Origin: Paracoccaceae bacterium
Lineage (GTDB): Bacteria; Pseudomonadota; Alphaproteobacteria; Rhodobacterales; Rhodobacteraceae
NCBI GenBank assembly: GCA_012036325.1
Contig: JAAUPC010000208.1
Span: 1-6,378, forward strand
Direction: 5' to 3'
Length of the DNA: 6,378 nt
This document shows, one piece after another, positions 1 to 5,297 of this stretch (position 1 is its first letter; each line of letters begins with the position of its first letter). The position numbers and the translations under genes were made by a program. The notes under the pieces were generated by a model. The model was not told the DNA's origin, did not search any database, and saw only the letters and a program-made list of their open reading frames with translations.

Positions 1-1
1 G

Positions 2-553
2 AGCGGCGCGCCGGCGCCCCAGCCGCGCAGGTCCACCTGGGTGACGAGGGAACTGGTGCTGGTGGCCCCGCGCGCCACGCTGGACCCGGCCCTTGCCGGC
101 TGGGACGAGCGCCACAAGATCGCCCGACGCATCAACTTTCGCAGCCGCTATGGCTATGCGCCCGACATGACGGAAAGCTCCAGCCGGGTCTGGCTGATCC
201 ATGACCCGCTGAACCGGCCAGACGCCATGCATGCGGCCCTATTCCAGCGCCCTTGGGTGACCCCCCTTTTCGCCCGCTACACCGGCGAGGGCACGGAAGA
301 TACGTTGCGGGAAATGCGCGTTCTGGACCGCATTCTGGAAGCGGCTATGGATGGCAAGTTTTCCGCCGAATACTTCGCCTGGCTCTGGCGCGGGCGGCGG
401 TCGAACGGCAGCTACCTGCGCGCCATCCTGTCCTCGGCCCGGCTGAGCGGCCACCGCTTGCGCGAGATCATGATCTGCCGGTCCGTCACCGCCCGGCTGA
501 ACGCCCCGCGCTTTGCGAGGCGCTTGGCCGAACTGACCGGCGAAGAGCCCTAG
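2..553 (+). CDS. Unrecognised protein, 3' part; start outside the window or at GTG 41
   Basis: The frame is open from the left edge to a TAG at 551-553. The first start-like codon inside is GTG at 41, which would give 170 residues, but the 13 codons before it are also open and every one ends in G or C, so the true start may lie upstream. No good ribosome binding site precedes GTG 41. I do not recognise the family. From GTG 41, a short hydrophobic stretch (ELVLVAP) is followed by a charged, aromatic-rich segment (around DERHKIARRINFRSRYG) and an arginine-rich helical C-terminal half containing WLWRGRRSNGSYLRAI. There is no signal peptide, membrane segment or known catalytic motif. It ends 44 bp before the convergent end of the LprI-like pair. 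The coding call rests on length, G/C at third positions and a soluble-protein composition. Confidence 0.6.
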   Translation, partial: SGAPAPQPRRSTWVTRELVLVAPRATLDPALAGWDERHKIARRINFRSRYGYAPDMTESSSRVWLIHDPLNRPDAMHAALFQRPWVTPLFARYTGEGTEDTLREMRVLDRILEAAMDGKFSAEYFAWLWRGRRSNGSYLRAILSSARLSGHRLREIMICRSVTARLNAPRFARRLAELTGEEP

Positions 554-597
554 CGCGCGGGCCGTAACGCCGGTCAGACCGCCTGTCTTGACGCCCG

Positions 598-987
598 TCA
601 GAACTCGGTCAGCTCCAGCAGCTCTTCTGTGCGGTCGATGGTCGTCTGGCGCAGGCAGCCATAGATCAGCAAAGGTTCGGCCGAACCGCCCCGCACCCGA
701 AAGCCCGAAGCCGAGCAATGGGCATCCCGATAGGTGATCCAGGCACGCTGGGCGGTGCGAAGGGCGGTCTCGGCGCCTTGCAGAGCGGGGGGCAGGTCGG
801 CGTCGATGGCCTTCATCTTCGCCAGAGTCTCTTGGTAGGCGCGGTTCAGGCCGACATCGGCCTCTTGCCAGTCCTGCTCGGCGCAGATGTTCAAGTCACG
901 TTGCGCCATCGCATTGGCACAGTCGACGTCCTGGGCCAGCACCGGCATGGGCAGAAAGAACAGGGCGGGCAAAAGGAAGCGCAGCAT
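598..987 (-). CDS. Exported LprI/DUF1311-family protein (copy B)
   Basis: A 129-residue precursor. Residues 1-19 form a signal peptide: a short basic start, a hydrophobic core (LLPALFFLPM) and an A-x-A-like end (VLAQ), so the protein should be periplasmic. The mature part has the LprI-family (DUF1311, PF07007) pattern: an early cysteine pair at C23 and C35, then W83-x2-Y86-R87-D88 with C91, and C111 followed by a T-x-x-R-T-x-E-L helix. The four cysteines probably form two disulfides. The family is named after a mycobacterial lysozyme inhibitor, but most members are uncharacterised, so lysozyme inhibition here is only a possibility. The ATG at 987 has GAAAGG about 7 bases upstream. It lies 29 bp downstream of a paralogue on the same strand, probably in one transcript. 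Confidence 0.85.
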   Translation of the reverse strand: MLRFLLPALFFLPMPVLAQDVDCANAMAQRDLNICAEQDWQEADVGLNRAYQETLAKMKAIDADLPPALQGAETALRTAQRAWITYRDAHCSASGFRVRGGSAEPLLIYGCLRQTTIDRTEELLELTEF

Positions 988-1016
988 GGGCAGGCCTTTC
1001 GGGGCTGGTCGCGGGG

Positions 1017-1379
1017 TCAGTCAGTAAACATCGCGCGCAAACTGGCCGCGCGGCGTTCGGTTTCAGTGCGTTTGCAGGACAACTCGATCAGGATCGACTC
1101 GGACCCACGTGCAAAGTCGCTTGGGTCGGCGGCATAGTAGCAGGTCGCGTCACGATAGCTTGCCCAACTTGCCTGCGATTGGTCGAGAAGGGTCGATGTC
1201 TGCGGAAAACGGCTGCGCAAGTCGCTCAGCGCATTGCCAAGCTCCCGCTCGGCCAGGCCAAGGTGGTAGGTCAGGCAGTCCGCCATTTCGGGGATGTTGG
1301 CCTGGGTCTCGCAGGTGCCGGGCGGGGTATCGGCAAGGGCAGTTGCGGCTGAAAGGAGGAGGGCAAGGATCGGGCGCAT
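1017..1379 (-). CDS. Exported LprI/DUF1311-family protein (copy A)
   Basis: A 120-residue precursor when started at ATG 1379. A TTG at 1394 would add five residues (MQKPL), but the ATG directly precedes a standard signal peptide (MRPILALLLSAATALA), so I prefer it; the ribosome binding site is weak for either. The mature part repeats the family pattern: C23 and C35, then S-W72-A-S-Y75-R76-D77-A-T-C80, and C102 followed by K-R-T-E-T-E-R-R. The cysteine and W-Y-R-D spacing matches copy B, but the rest is well diverged, which suggests an old duplication. It is the first gene of the minus-strand pair and is divergent from pyrC, with about 85 bp between the starts. The role is probably periplasmic and is unknown. 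Confidence 0.85.
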   Translation of the reverse strand: MRPILALLLSAATALADTPPGTCETQANIPEMADCLTYHLGLAERELGNALSDLRSRFPQTSTLLDQSQASWASYRDATCYYAADPSDFARGSESILIELSCKRTETERRAASLRAMFTD

Positions 1380-1390
1380 CAAGGGCTTCT

Positions 1391-1436
1391 GCAACGGGGG
1401 CTGGCCATCGGTTTAGCACGGCAAGGGGCTGGCCAT
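1391..1436. repeat. Imperfect short direct repeat in the LprI-pyrC divergent region
   Basis: Two copies of a GCAA(c)GGGG(g)CTGGCCAT unit occur at 1391-1408 and 1421-1436. They share an exact 12-base core, GGGGCTGGCCAT (1397-1408 and 1425-1436), with a 28-bp period. The second copy runs into the alternative pyrC start ATG at 1435. It may be a chance slippage duplication or a pair of protein-binding sites; the sequence does not decide. Confidence 0.4.
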
Positions 1437-1464
1437 GAGGTCCGGATTGCGTTACCCCGCTTTC

Positions 1465-2504
1465 ATGCAAAAGATCACCATCCGCCGCCCTGACGACTGG
1501 CACCTGCACTTGCGCGACGGGGCGATGCTGCGGGCCGTTCTGCCCGAAACAACCCGGCATTTTTCCCGCGCGATCATCATGCCGAACCTGGTGCCGCCGG
1601 TAGTCACCGCCCGCGATGCGCTGGCCTACCGCGAGCGGATCCTTTCCGCCTTGCCCGAGGGGGCTGCGTTCCAGCCGCTGATGACGCTGTATTTGACCGA
1701 AGGCACTGACCCTGCGGATGTGGCGGCAGCGGCGGCCTCAGGTCTGGTGACGGCGGTCAAGCTCTACCCGGCCGGGGCCACCACCAATTCCCACGGCGGG
1801 GTGCGCGATCTGGCACGCGTCATGCCGGTCCTGGAGAAAATGGCCGAGATCGCCTGCCCCTGTGCACCCATGGCGAGGTGACGACGGCTGAGGTCGATAT
1901 CTTCGACCGGGAAGCCGTGTTCATCGACACTGTCCTTGCCCCCTTGCGCCGCCGCCTGCCAGAGTTGCGCGTGGTGATGGAGCATATCACCACCGAAGAA
2001 GGTGTTGCCTATGCCGCCGACGGGGGCGACAGCTTGGGTGCCACGATCACCACGCATCACTTGATCCTGAACCGCAACCACATCCTCGCCGGGGGCATCC
2101 GGCCGCATTACTATTGCCTGCCGGTGGCCAAGCGCGAAAAGCACCGGCTGGCGCTGCGCAAGGCTGCTACTTCGGGGTCGCCGCGGTATTTCCTTGGCAC
2201 CGACAGCGCCCCGCATGTCGACGCGCTGAAAGAACATTCCTGCGGCTGCGCCGGCTGCTTTACCGCGACCAACACCCTAAGCCTTCTGGCGCATGTGTTC
2301 GAGGAAGAGGGTGCCATCGACCGGCTGGAAGGCTTTGCCTCGCTGCACGGCCCGGCCTTCTACCGCCTGCCGGTGAACCCGGCGACCCTTACGCTGGAAA
2401 AGCGCGCAGACCCTTGCCTCTGGCCCGAGAAGATCCAGGCCGAGCCTGGCCCCGTGACCGTGTTCCAACCCGGTTTCCCCGTGCACTGGCACGTCGTCGC
2501 GTAA
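1465..2504 (+). pseudogene. pyrC: Dihydroorotase PyrC, interrupted by an apparent -1 frameshift
   Basis: PyrC cyclises N-carbamoyl-L-aspartate to L-dihydroorotate, the third step of pyrimidine synthesis, in the cytoplasm. The first frame (from ATG 1465, or ATG 1435 with ten more residues) reads cleanly to about residue 129 and then ends at TGA 1879-1881. The rest continues in another frame to TAA 2504. Restoring one G near 1852 gives a single 346-residue protein, close to the 348 of E. coli PyrC, with the join reading EIGLPLCTHGEVT. Rebuilt numbering shows the class II active site: H13-L-H15-L-R17, N41, carboxylated lysine K99 in KLYPAGATTNS, H136, H174 in EHITT, and D247 with H251 in GTDSAPH; also CGCAGCF at 260-266. 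The 1435 start has a better ribosome site (AAGGGG) but the 1465 start fits the family's usual N-terminus. Either a true pseudogene or a sequence error. Confidence 0.9.
1849..1859 (+). other. Frameshift site in pyrC
   Basis: The sequence reads ATC-GCCTG-CCC where the family pattern needs ATC-GGC-CTG-CCC (I-G-L-P). One base, most simply a G beside position 1852, is missing. Upstream codons match PyrC in one frame up to this point and downstream codons match from CCC 1857-1859 in the other, so the join is pinned to a few bases. No slippery heptamer is seen. Confidence 0.85.
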
Positions 2505-2508
2505 GCCC

Positions 2509-2529
2509 CGAATTTTCGCCGAAAATTCG
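2509..2529. repeat. Perfect palindrome between pyrC and pyrE
   Basis: Ten-base arms, CGAATTTTCG and CGAAAATTCG, flank a single central C. As RNA this would fold into a roughly 9-bp stem with a three-base loop. It fills half of the 45-bp pyrC-pyrE gap and is AT-rich in a GC-rich neighbourhood. It could be a member of a dispersed intergenic repeat family, a protein-binding operator, or an RNA-processing or stability element inside the pyrC-pyrE message. It lacks a following T-run, so it is not a standard terminator. Confidence 0.65.
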
Positions 2530-2549
2530 TACTTCCTGAAAGGTCCGAC

Positions 2550-3230
2550 ATGATCTCCGCCGCATTCCCGCCCAAGGATGAAATCGCCCGCCTCACCGCG
2601 CGGGCGCTTCTGGAGATCAAGGCAGTCCACTTCAACGCCGAGACGCCCTTTACCCTCGCCTCCGGCCTGCCGTCACCCACCTACATCGACTGCCGCAAGC
2701 TGATCAGCTACCCGCGCATCCGGTCGGCGTTGATGGATTTTCTGACGGTCACCGTCCTGCGCGACGCAGGGTTTGAGGCGTTTGACAACATCGCCGGGGG
2801 CGAAACCGCAGGCATCCCCTTCGCCGCCCTCGTGGCCGAACGGCTGGCCTTGCCGATGACTTACGTCCGCAAGAAACCCAAAGGCTATGGCCGCAACGCC
2901 CGCATCGAAGGGGCGATGACGGAAGGCCAGCGGGTCCTTCTTGTCGAAGACCTGACCACCGATGGCGGATCGAAACTCAGCTTCGTGGACGCGATCCGTG
3001 AAACCGGGGCCACCTGCGCCCATACGGCCGTGATCTTCTACTACGGCATCTTCCCGGAAACGACCCAGCGCCTGGCGGACCATGGCATCGCGCTTCATCA
3101 CCTGTGCACCTGGTGGGACGTCCTGACCGAGGCCCGGGCGCAAGGCAGCTTTGACGCAGCCACCCTGGCCGAGGTCGAGGCCTTCCTGACCGCCCCCCGT
3201 GACTGGCAGGATGCGCGCAAACCCGCCTGA
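2550..3230 (+). CDS. pyrE: Orotate phosphoribosyltransferase
   Basis: PyrE transfers the phosphoribosyl group of PRPP to orotate, giving OMP, the fifth step of UMP synthesis; it acts as a cytoplasmic dimer. The 226-residue product has the type I phosphoribosyltransferase layout: an N-terminal hood with F34-TLASGLPSPTYIDCRK (orotate-binding side), the NIAGGETAGIPFA segment at 80-92, the flexible catalytic loop RKKPKGYG at 107-114, and the PRPP-binding motif RVLLVEDLTTDGG at 128-140 with the acidic pair E133-D134. The ATG at 2550 is preceded by GAAAGG at 6-base spacing. It lies 45 bp after pyrC on the same strand and probably shares its transcript. The frame is intact, so this gene at least appears functional. 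Confidence 0.95.
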   Translation: MISAAFPPKDEIARLTARALLEIKAVHFNAETPFTLASGLPSPTYIDCRKLISYPRIRSALMDFLTVTVLRDAGFEAFDNIAGGETAGIPFAALVAERLALPMTYVRKKPKGYGRNARIEGAMTEGQRVLLVEDLTTDGGSKLSFVDAIRETGATCAHTAVIFYYGIFPETTQRLADHGIALHHLCTWWDVLTEARAQGSFDAATLAEVEAFLTAPRDWQDARKPA

Positions 3231-3241
3231 GGCTGCGGATG

Positions 3242-3266
3242 GGTCCGATTTACCGGGGGGCGGACC
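3242..3266 (+). terminator. Weak stem-loop just after pyrE
   Basis: GGTCCG (3242-3247) pairs with CGGACC (3261-3266) across a 13-base loop, starting 12 bases after the pyrE stop. There is no T-run. It may help end the pyr transcript or may be chance in GC-rich DNA. Confidence 0.25.
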
Positions 3267-3277
3267 TGTGGGGCCTT

Positions 3278-3286
3278 TGGGGATAA
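3278..3286 (-). promoter_or_regulatory. DnaA-box-like 9-mer upstream of dnaB (minus orientation)
   Basis: TGGGGATAA, read on the minus strand as TTATCCCCA, has one mismatch to the consensus DnaA box TTATCCACA. It lies about 60 bp upstream of the candidate dnaB promoter -10. Confidence 0.3.
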
Positions 3287-3340
3287 CCCGGGTTCGAATC
3301 GACGTCATTGGTGTTTGACCGCAGACGCACACCCAAGATG

Positions 3341-3349
3341 TGGTATGCT
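3341..3349 (+). promoter_or_regulatory. Candidate extended -10 promoter for dnaB
   Basis: TG-G-TATGCT (TG at 3341-3342, -10 hexamer at 3344-3349) fits an extended -10 element. No -35 at the usual 17-base spacing is clear; the nearest TTGACC (3315-3320) is 23 bases away. Predicted start of transcription is near 3356, giving a leader of about 107 bases before the dnaB ATG. Confidence 0.4.
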
Positions 3350-3358
3350 TCGATCGGA

Positions 3359-3378
3359 AGTCGCCGCCAAAGGCGACT
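3359..3378 (+). promoter_or_regulatory. Perfect hairpin in the dnaB leader
   Basis: AGTCGCC (3359-3365) and GGCGACT (3372-3378) form a perfect 7-bp stem with loop GCCAAA. It would sit at the very 5' end of the transcript from the extended -10 above, where it could protect the message, or it could be an operator-like dyad just past the start of transcription. There is no T-run after it. Confidence 0.4.
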
Positions 3379-3388
3379 CAGCCCCGCC

Positions 3389-3397
3389 TTTTCCACA
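3389..3397 (+). promoter_or_regulatory. DnaA-box-like 9-mer in the dnaB leader (plus orientation)
   Basis: TTTTCCACA has one mismatch to the DnaA box TTATCCACA. It lies 66 bp before the dnaB ATG, on the opposite strand from the box-like site at 3278-3286, about 110 bp apart. Confidence 0.35.
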
Positions 3398-3462
3398 GAC
3401 TTGTGCCCGCCTTGCGGCACGGCCGTCGGATCGGGCAGAGAGGGCACTTGCAGGAGGCAGAG

Positions 3463-4977
3463 ATGACCGAAATCACCGCACTTCGACCGATGGTCCCGGC
3501 CAACGTGCCAAACGGCACCCAGACCAGCGACAGCGAGGCCCTGCCCCACAACACCGAAGCCGAGCAGCAGCTTCTGGGCGCGATCCTGACCAACAACGAC
3601 GTCTATGACCGCATCTCCTCGGTCGTGAAGGCGGAGCATTTCTTCGACCCCGTTCACCAGCGGATCTTTGAAATTGCCGCCGCCCGCATCCAGAAGAACG
3701 CCCTCGCCTCGCCCGTGACCTTGAAAGCCTTTCTTGAGGATGACGCGGGCCTCAAAGACCTTGGCGGGCCCGCCTATCTGGTGCGGCTGGCCGGTGCGGC
3801 GATCTCGGCCTATGCGGCGCGCGACTATGCGCAGATGATTTATGACCTTGCCGTTCGGCGCGAGCTGATCCAGCTCGGCCGCGACATCGCCGCCCAGGCG
3901 GCCAAGGTCGAGGTTGCGAACGAACCGCGCGACCAGATCATTGAAGCGGAACAGCGGCTATACACGCTTGGCGAACAAGGCGTGGCGGAACGCGGCTTCC
4001 AAAGCTTTCTGAAAGCCGCGGTTGAAGCCGTGAACAACGCCAATGCCGCCTACCAGCGCGGCGGGGGGCTGGCAGGCATCTCGACCGGCCTGATCGACCT
4101 TGACCGCAAGCTGGGGGGCCTCCACCCTTCCGACCTTCTGATCCTTGCAGGCCGCCCTTCGATGGGAAAGACGTCGCTGGCCACCAACATCGCCTTCAAC
4201 ATCGCCAAGTCCTACAAGCGGGGCCGCCTGCCAGACGGGCGCGATGGCGCGGTCGAAGGCGGGATCGTGGGGTTCTTCAGCCTGGAAATGAGCGCCGAAC
4301 AACTGGCCGCGCGGATCTTGTCAGAAGCCTCGGAAGTGCCGTCCGAACAGATCCGGCGCGGCGACATGCAAGAGGTGGAGTTCCGCCGCTTCGTCGATGC
4401 CGCCAAGGCGCTGGAAGCCTGCCCCTTGTACATCGACGACACCCCGGCGCTGCCGATTTCGCAGGTGGCCGCGCGCGCCCGGCGGCTGAAGCGGACGCAT
4501 GGGCTTGACCTTCTCATCATCGACTACCTCCAGCTGCTGAAAGGGTCCTCCAAAGAGAACCGCGTGCAGGAAGTATCTGAAATCACACAAGGTTTGAAGG
4601 CCATCGCGAAGGAGTTGGATATCCCCGTGGTCGCCCTGTCGCAGCTCAGCCGCGCCGTGGAAAGCCGTGATGACAAACGCCCACAGCTGAGCGACCTGCG
4701 CGAATCAGGGTCAATCGAGCAGGACGCGGACGTGGTGATGTTCGTCTACCGCGAGGAATATTACCTGTCGCGGATGGAGCCCGAGGCCGGCAGCCCGGCC
4801 CATGCCGAATGGTTCAAGAAGGCCGAAAACGCCCATGGCAAGGCCGAAGTCATCATCGGCAAGCAGCGCCACGGCCCGATCGGCACGGTGGAACTCAGCT
4901 TCGAAGGCCGCTTCACCCGGTTTGGCAACCTCGCGAAACCCTGGCAAGGCTCTGGCACCCCCGATGCCGGGTTCTGA
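3463..4977 (+). CDS. dnaB: Replicative DNA helicase DnaB
   Basis: DnaB is the hexameric 5'-3' helicase that unwinds DNA at the replication fork and recruits primase. The start is ATG 3463, set by an excellent AGGAGG at 3452-3457; a frame open back to GTG 3340 is ignored. The product has 504 residues. The N-terminal helical domain (about 28-130) begins PHNTEAEQQLLGAIL. A linker leads to the RecA-like domain from about 205: STGLIDLDRKLGGL, Walker A GRPSMGKTS (230-238), FFSLEMSAEQLAARIL (271-286), Walker B LLIIDYLQLL (350-359), and motif H4 (393-430), with the arginine-finger region KQRHGPIGT at 467-475. An extra segment at about 251-266 (KRGRLPDGRDGAVEGG) between Walker A and FFSLEM fits alphaproteobacterial DnaBs. 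No intein interrupts it, although DnaB is a common intein host. It follows pyrE by 232 bp and probably has its own promoter. Confidence 0.97.
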   Translation: MTEITALRPMVPANVPNGTQTSDSEALPHNTEAEQQLLGAILTNNDVYDRISSVVKAEHFFDPVHQRIFEIAAARIQKNALASPVTLKAFLEDDAGLKDLGGPAYLVRLAGAAISAYAARDYAQMIYDLAVRRELIQLGRDIAAQAAKVEVANEPRDQIIEAEQRLYTLGEQGVAERGFQSFLKAAVEAVNNANAAYQRGGGLAGISTGLIDLDRKLGGLHPSDLLILAGRPSMGKTSLATNIAFNIAKSYKRGRLPDGRDGAVEGGIVGFFSLEMSAEQLAARILSEASEVPSEQIRRGDMQEVEFRRFVDAAKALEACPLYIDDTPALPISQVAARARRLKRTHGLDLLIIDYLQLLKGSSKENRVQEVSEITQGLKAIAKELDIPVVALSQLSRAVESRDDKRPQLSDLRESGSIEQDADVVMFVYREEYYLSRMEPEAGSPAHAEWFKKAENAHGKAEVIIGKQRHGPIGTVELSFEGRFTRFGNLAKPWQGSGTPDAGF

Positions 4978-4992
4978 TCCAGCGCCAGCAAA

Positions 4993-5034
4993 GCAGAGCC
5001 GCGAAACGCGGCAAGCTTCTTGTCTCGGCTCTGC
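4993..5034 (+). terminator. Stem-loop after dnaB with an alternative inner hairpin
   Basis: GCAGAGCCG (4993-5001) pairs perfectly with CGGCTCTGC (5026-5034), starting 15 bases after the dnaB stop. A competing hairpin, CCGCG-AAA-CGCGG (4999-5011), uses part of the same left arm, so the two cannot form together fully. There is no T-run; this is a possible Rho-type or processing-linked 3' end for dnaB. Confidence 0.4.
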
Positions 5035-5049
5035 GCGCAAGGGCGCGCA
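5032..5049 (+). terminator. GC-only hairpin after dnaB
   Basis: TGCGCGC (5032-5038) and GCGCGCA (5043-5049) form a perfect 7-bp stem with loop AAGG. It shares three bases with the right arm of the preceding stem-loop, so it also competes with it. Confidence 0.35.
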
Positions 5050-5063
5050 ACCGCCTCGTTAAA

Positions 5064-5082
5064 TGGGGACATTCTGTCCCCA
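5064..5082 (+). terminator. Perfect 7-bp hairpin after dnaB
   Basis: TGGGGAC (5064-5070) and GTCCCCA (5076-5082) pair perfectly around loop ATTCT. It is followed by AAACCCC rather than a T-run. It may act with its neighbours to end the dnaB transcript. Confidence 0.4.
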
Positions 5083-5092
5083 AACCCCTTGA

Positions 5093-5140
5093 GAGTATTT
5101 AAGAAAAAGGCAATTCCGCTTGCTCTTTTTTCAAATACTC
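5093..5140. repeat. Long AT-rich inverted repeat, probable dispersed intergenic element
   Basis: Two 21-base arms (5093-5113 and 5120-5140) match at 17 of 21 positions, with two of the four mismatches being G-U pairs in RNA, around a six-base loop TTCCGC. The outer 8 bp (GAGTATTT / AAATACTC) are perfect. The right arm holds a TTTTTT tract and the left an AAAAA tract, so a hairpin could form in transcripts from either strand. On the minus strand the edge reads CCTCCGGCGGGAGTATTT, a string I recall as recurring between genes in Rhodobacteraceae; that is memory, not a search. Confidence 0.6.
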
Positions 5141-5200
5141 CCGCCGGAGGCATCCGACATCTGCGCCGCGCGCCAGGCCCTGTTGACCATCCCCGGCAGC

Positions 5201-5235
5201 GCCGCCGCGGGGGGCTCGATGCCCCCCAAGGCGGC
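5201..5235. terminator. Very GC-rich hairpin upstream of the dehydrogenase
   Basis: An outer stem GCCGCC (5201-5206) with GGCGGC (5230-5235) and an inner stem GGGGGGC (5209-5215) with GCCCCCC (5221-5227) enclose loop TCGAT, with a GC/AA internal loop: 13 bp in all. It is followed by CCCCCCTTT, a poor T-tract. It ends 54 bp before the dehydrogenase ribosome binding region closes, so it may end read-through from dnaB, or may be another dispersed repeat unit. Confidence 0.45.
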
Positions 5236-5297
5236 CCCCCCTTTCGCAAAACGTGACGGCAGGGCAGTCTGACCCAAGCCTCAGGAGGATGAGCGGC

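Noticed and set aside
239..718. 159-codon minus-strand frame
   Set aside because: It overlaps the left-edge gene and the end of an LprI-like gene in another frame; its composition is that of a GC-rich shadow.
718..1137. 139-codon plus-strand frame antisense to the LprI-like pair
   Set aside because: The opposite strand has signal peptides and conserved cysteines; this frame has neither motifs nor a ribosome site.
3288..3304. GGTTCGAATC, identical to a tRNA T-loop core
   Set aside because: The flanking bases do not pair as a T-stem, and no acceptor or anticodon arm is found upstream. It may at most be a chance match.
3315..3349. TTGACC as a -35 for the TATGCT -10
   Set aside because: The 23-base spacer is too long for a standard housekeeping promoter; the extended -10 reading is preferred.
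3340..3462. Longer dnaB start at GTG 3340
   Set aside because: No ribosome binding site, the extra residues do not look like DnaB, and AGGAGG fits ATG 3463.
4210..4260. Possible intein or insertion in dnaB after Walker A
   Set aside because: The extra segment is only about 16 residues, has no splicing motifs, and resembles the normal alphaproteobacterial DnaB insert.
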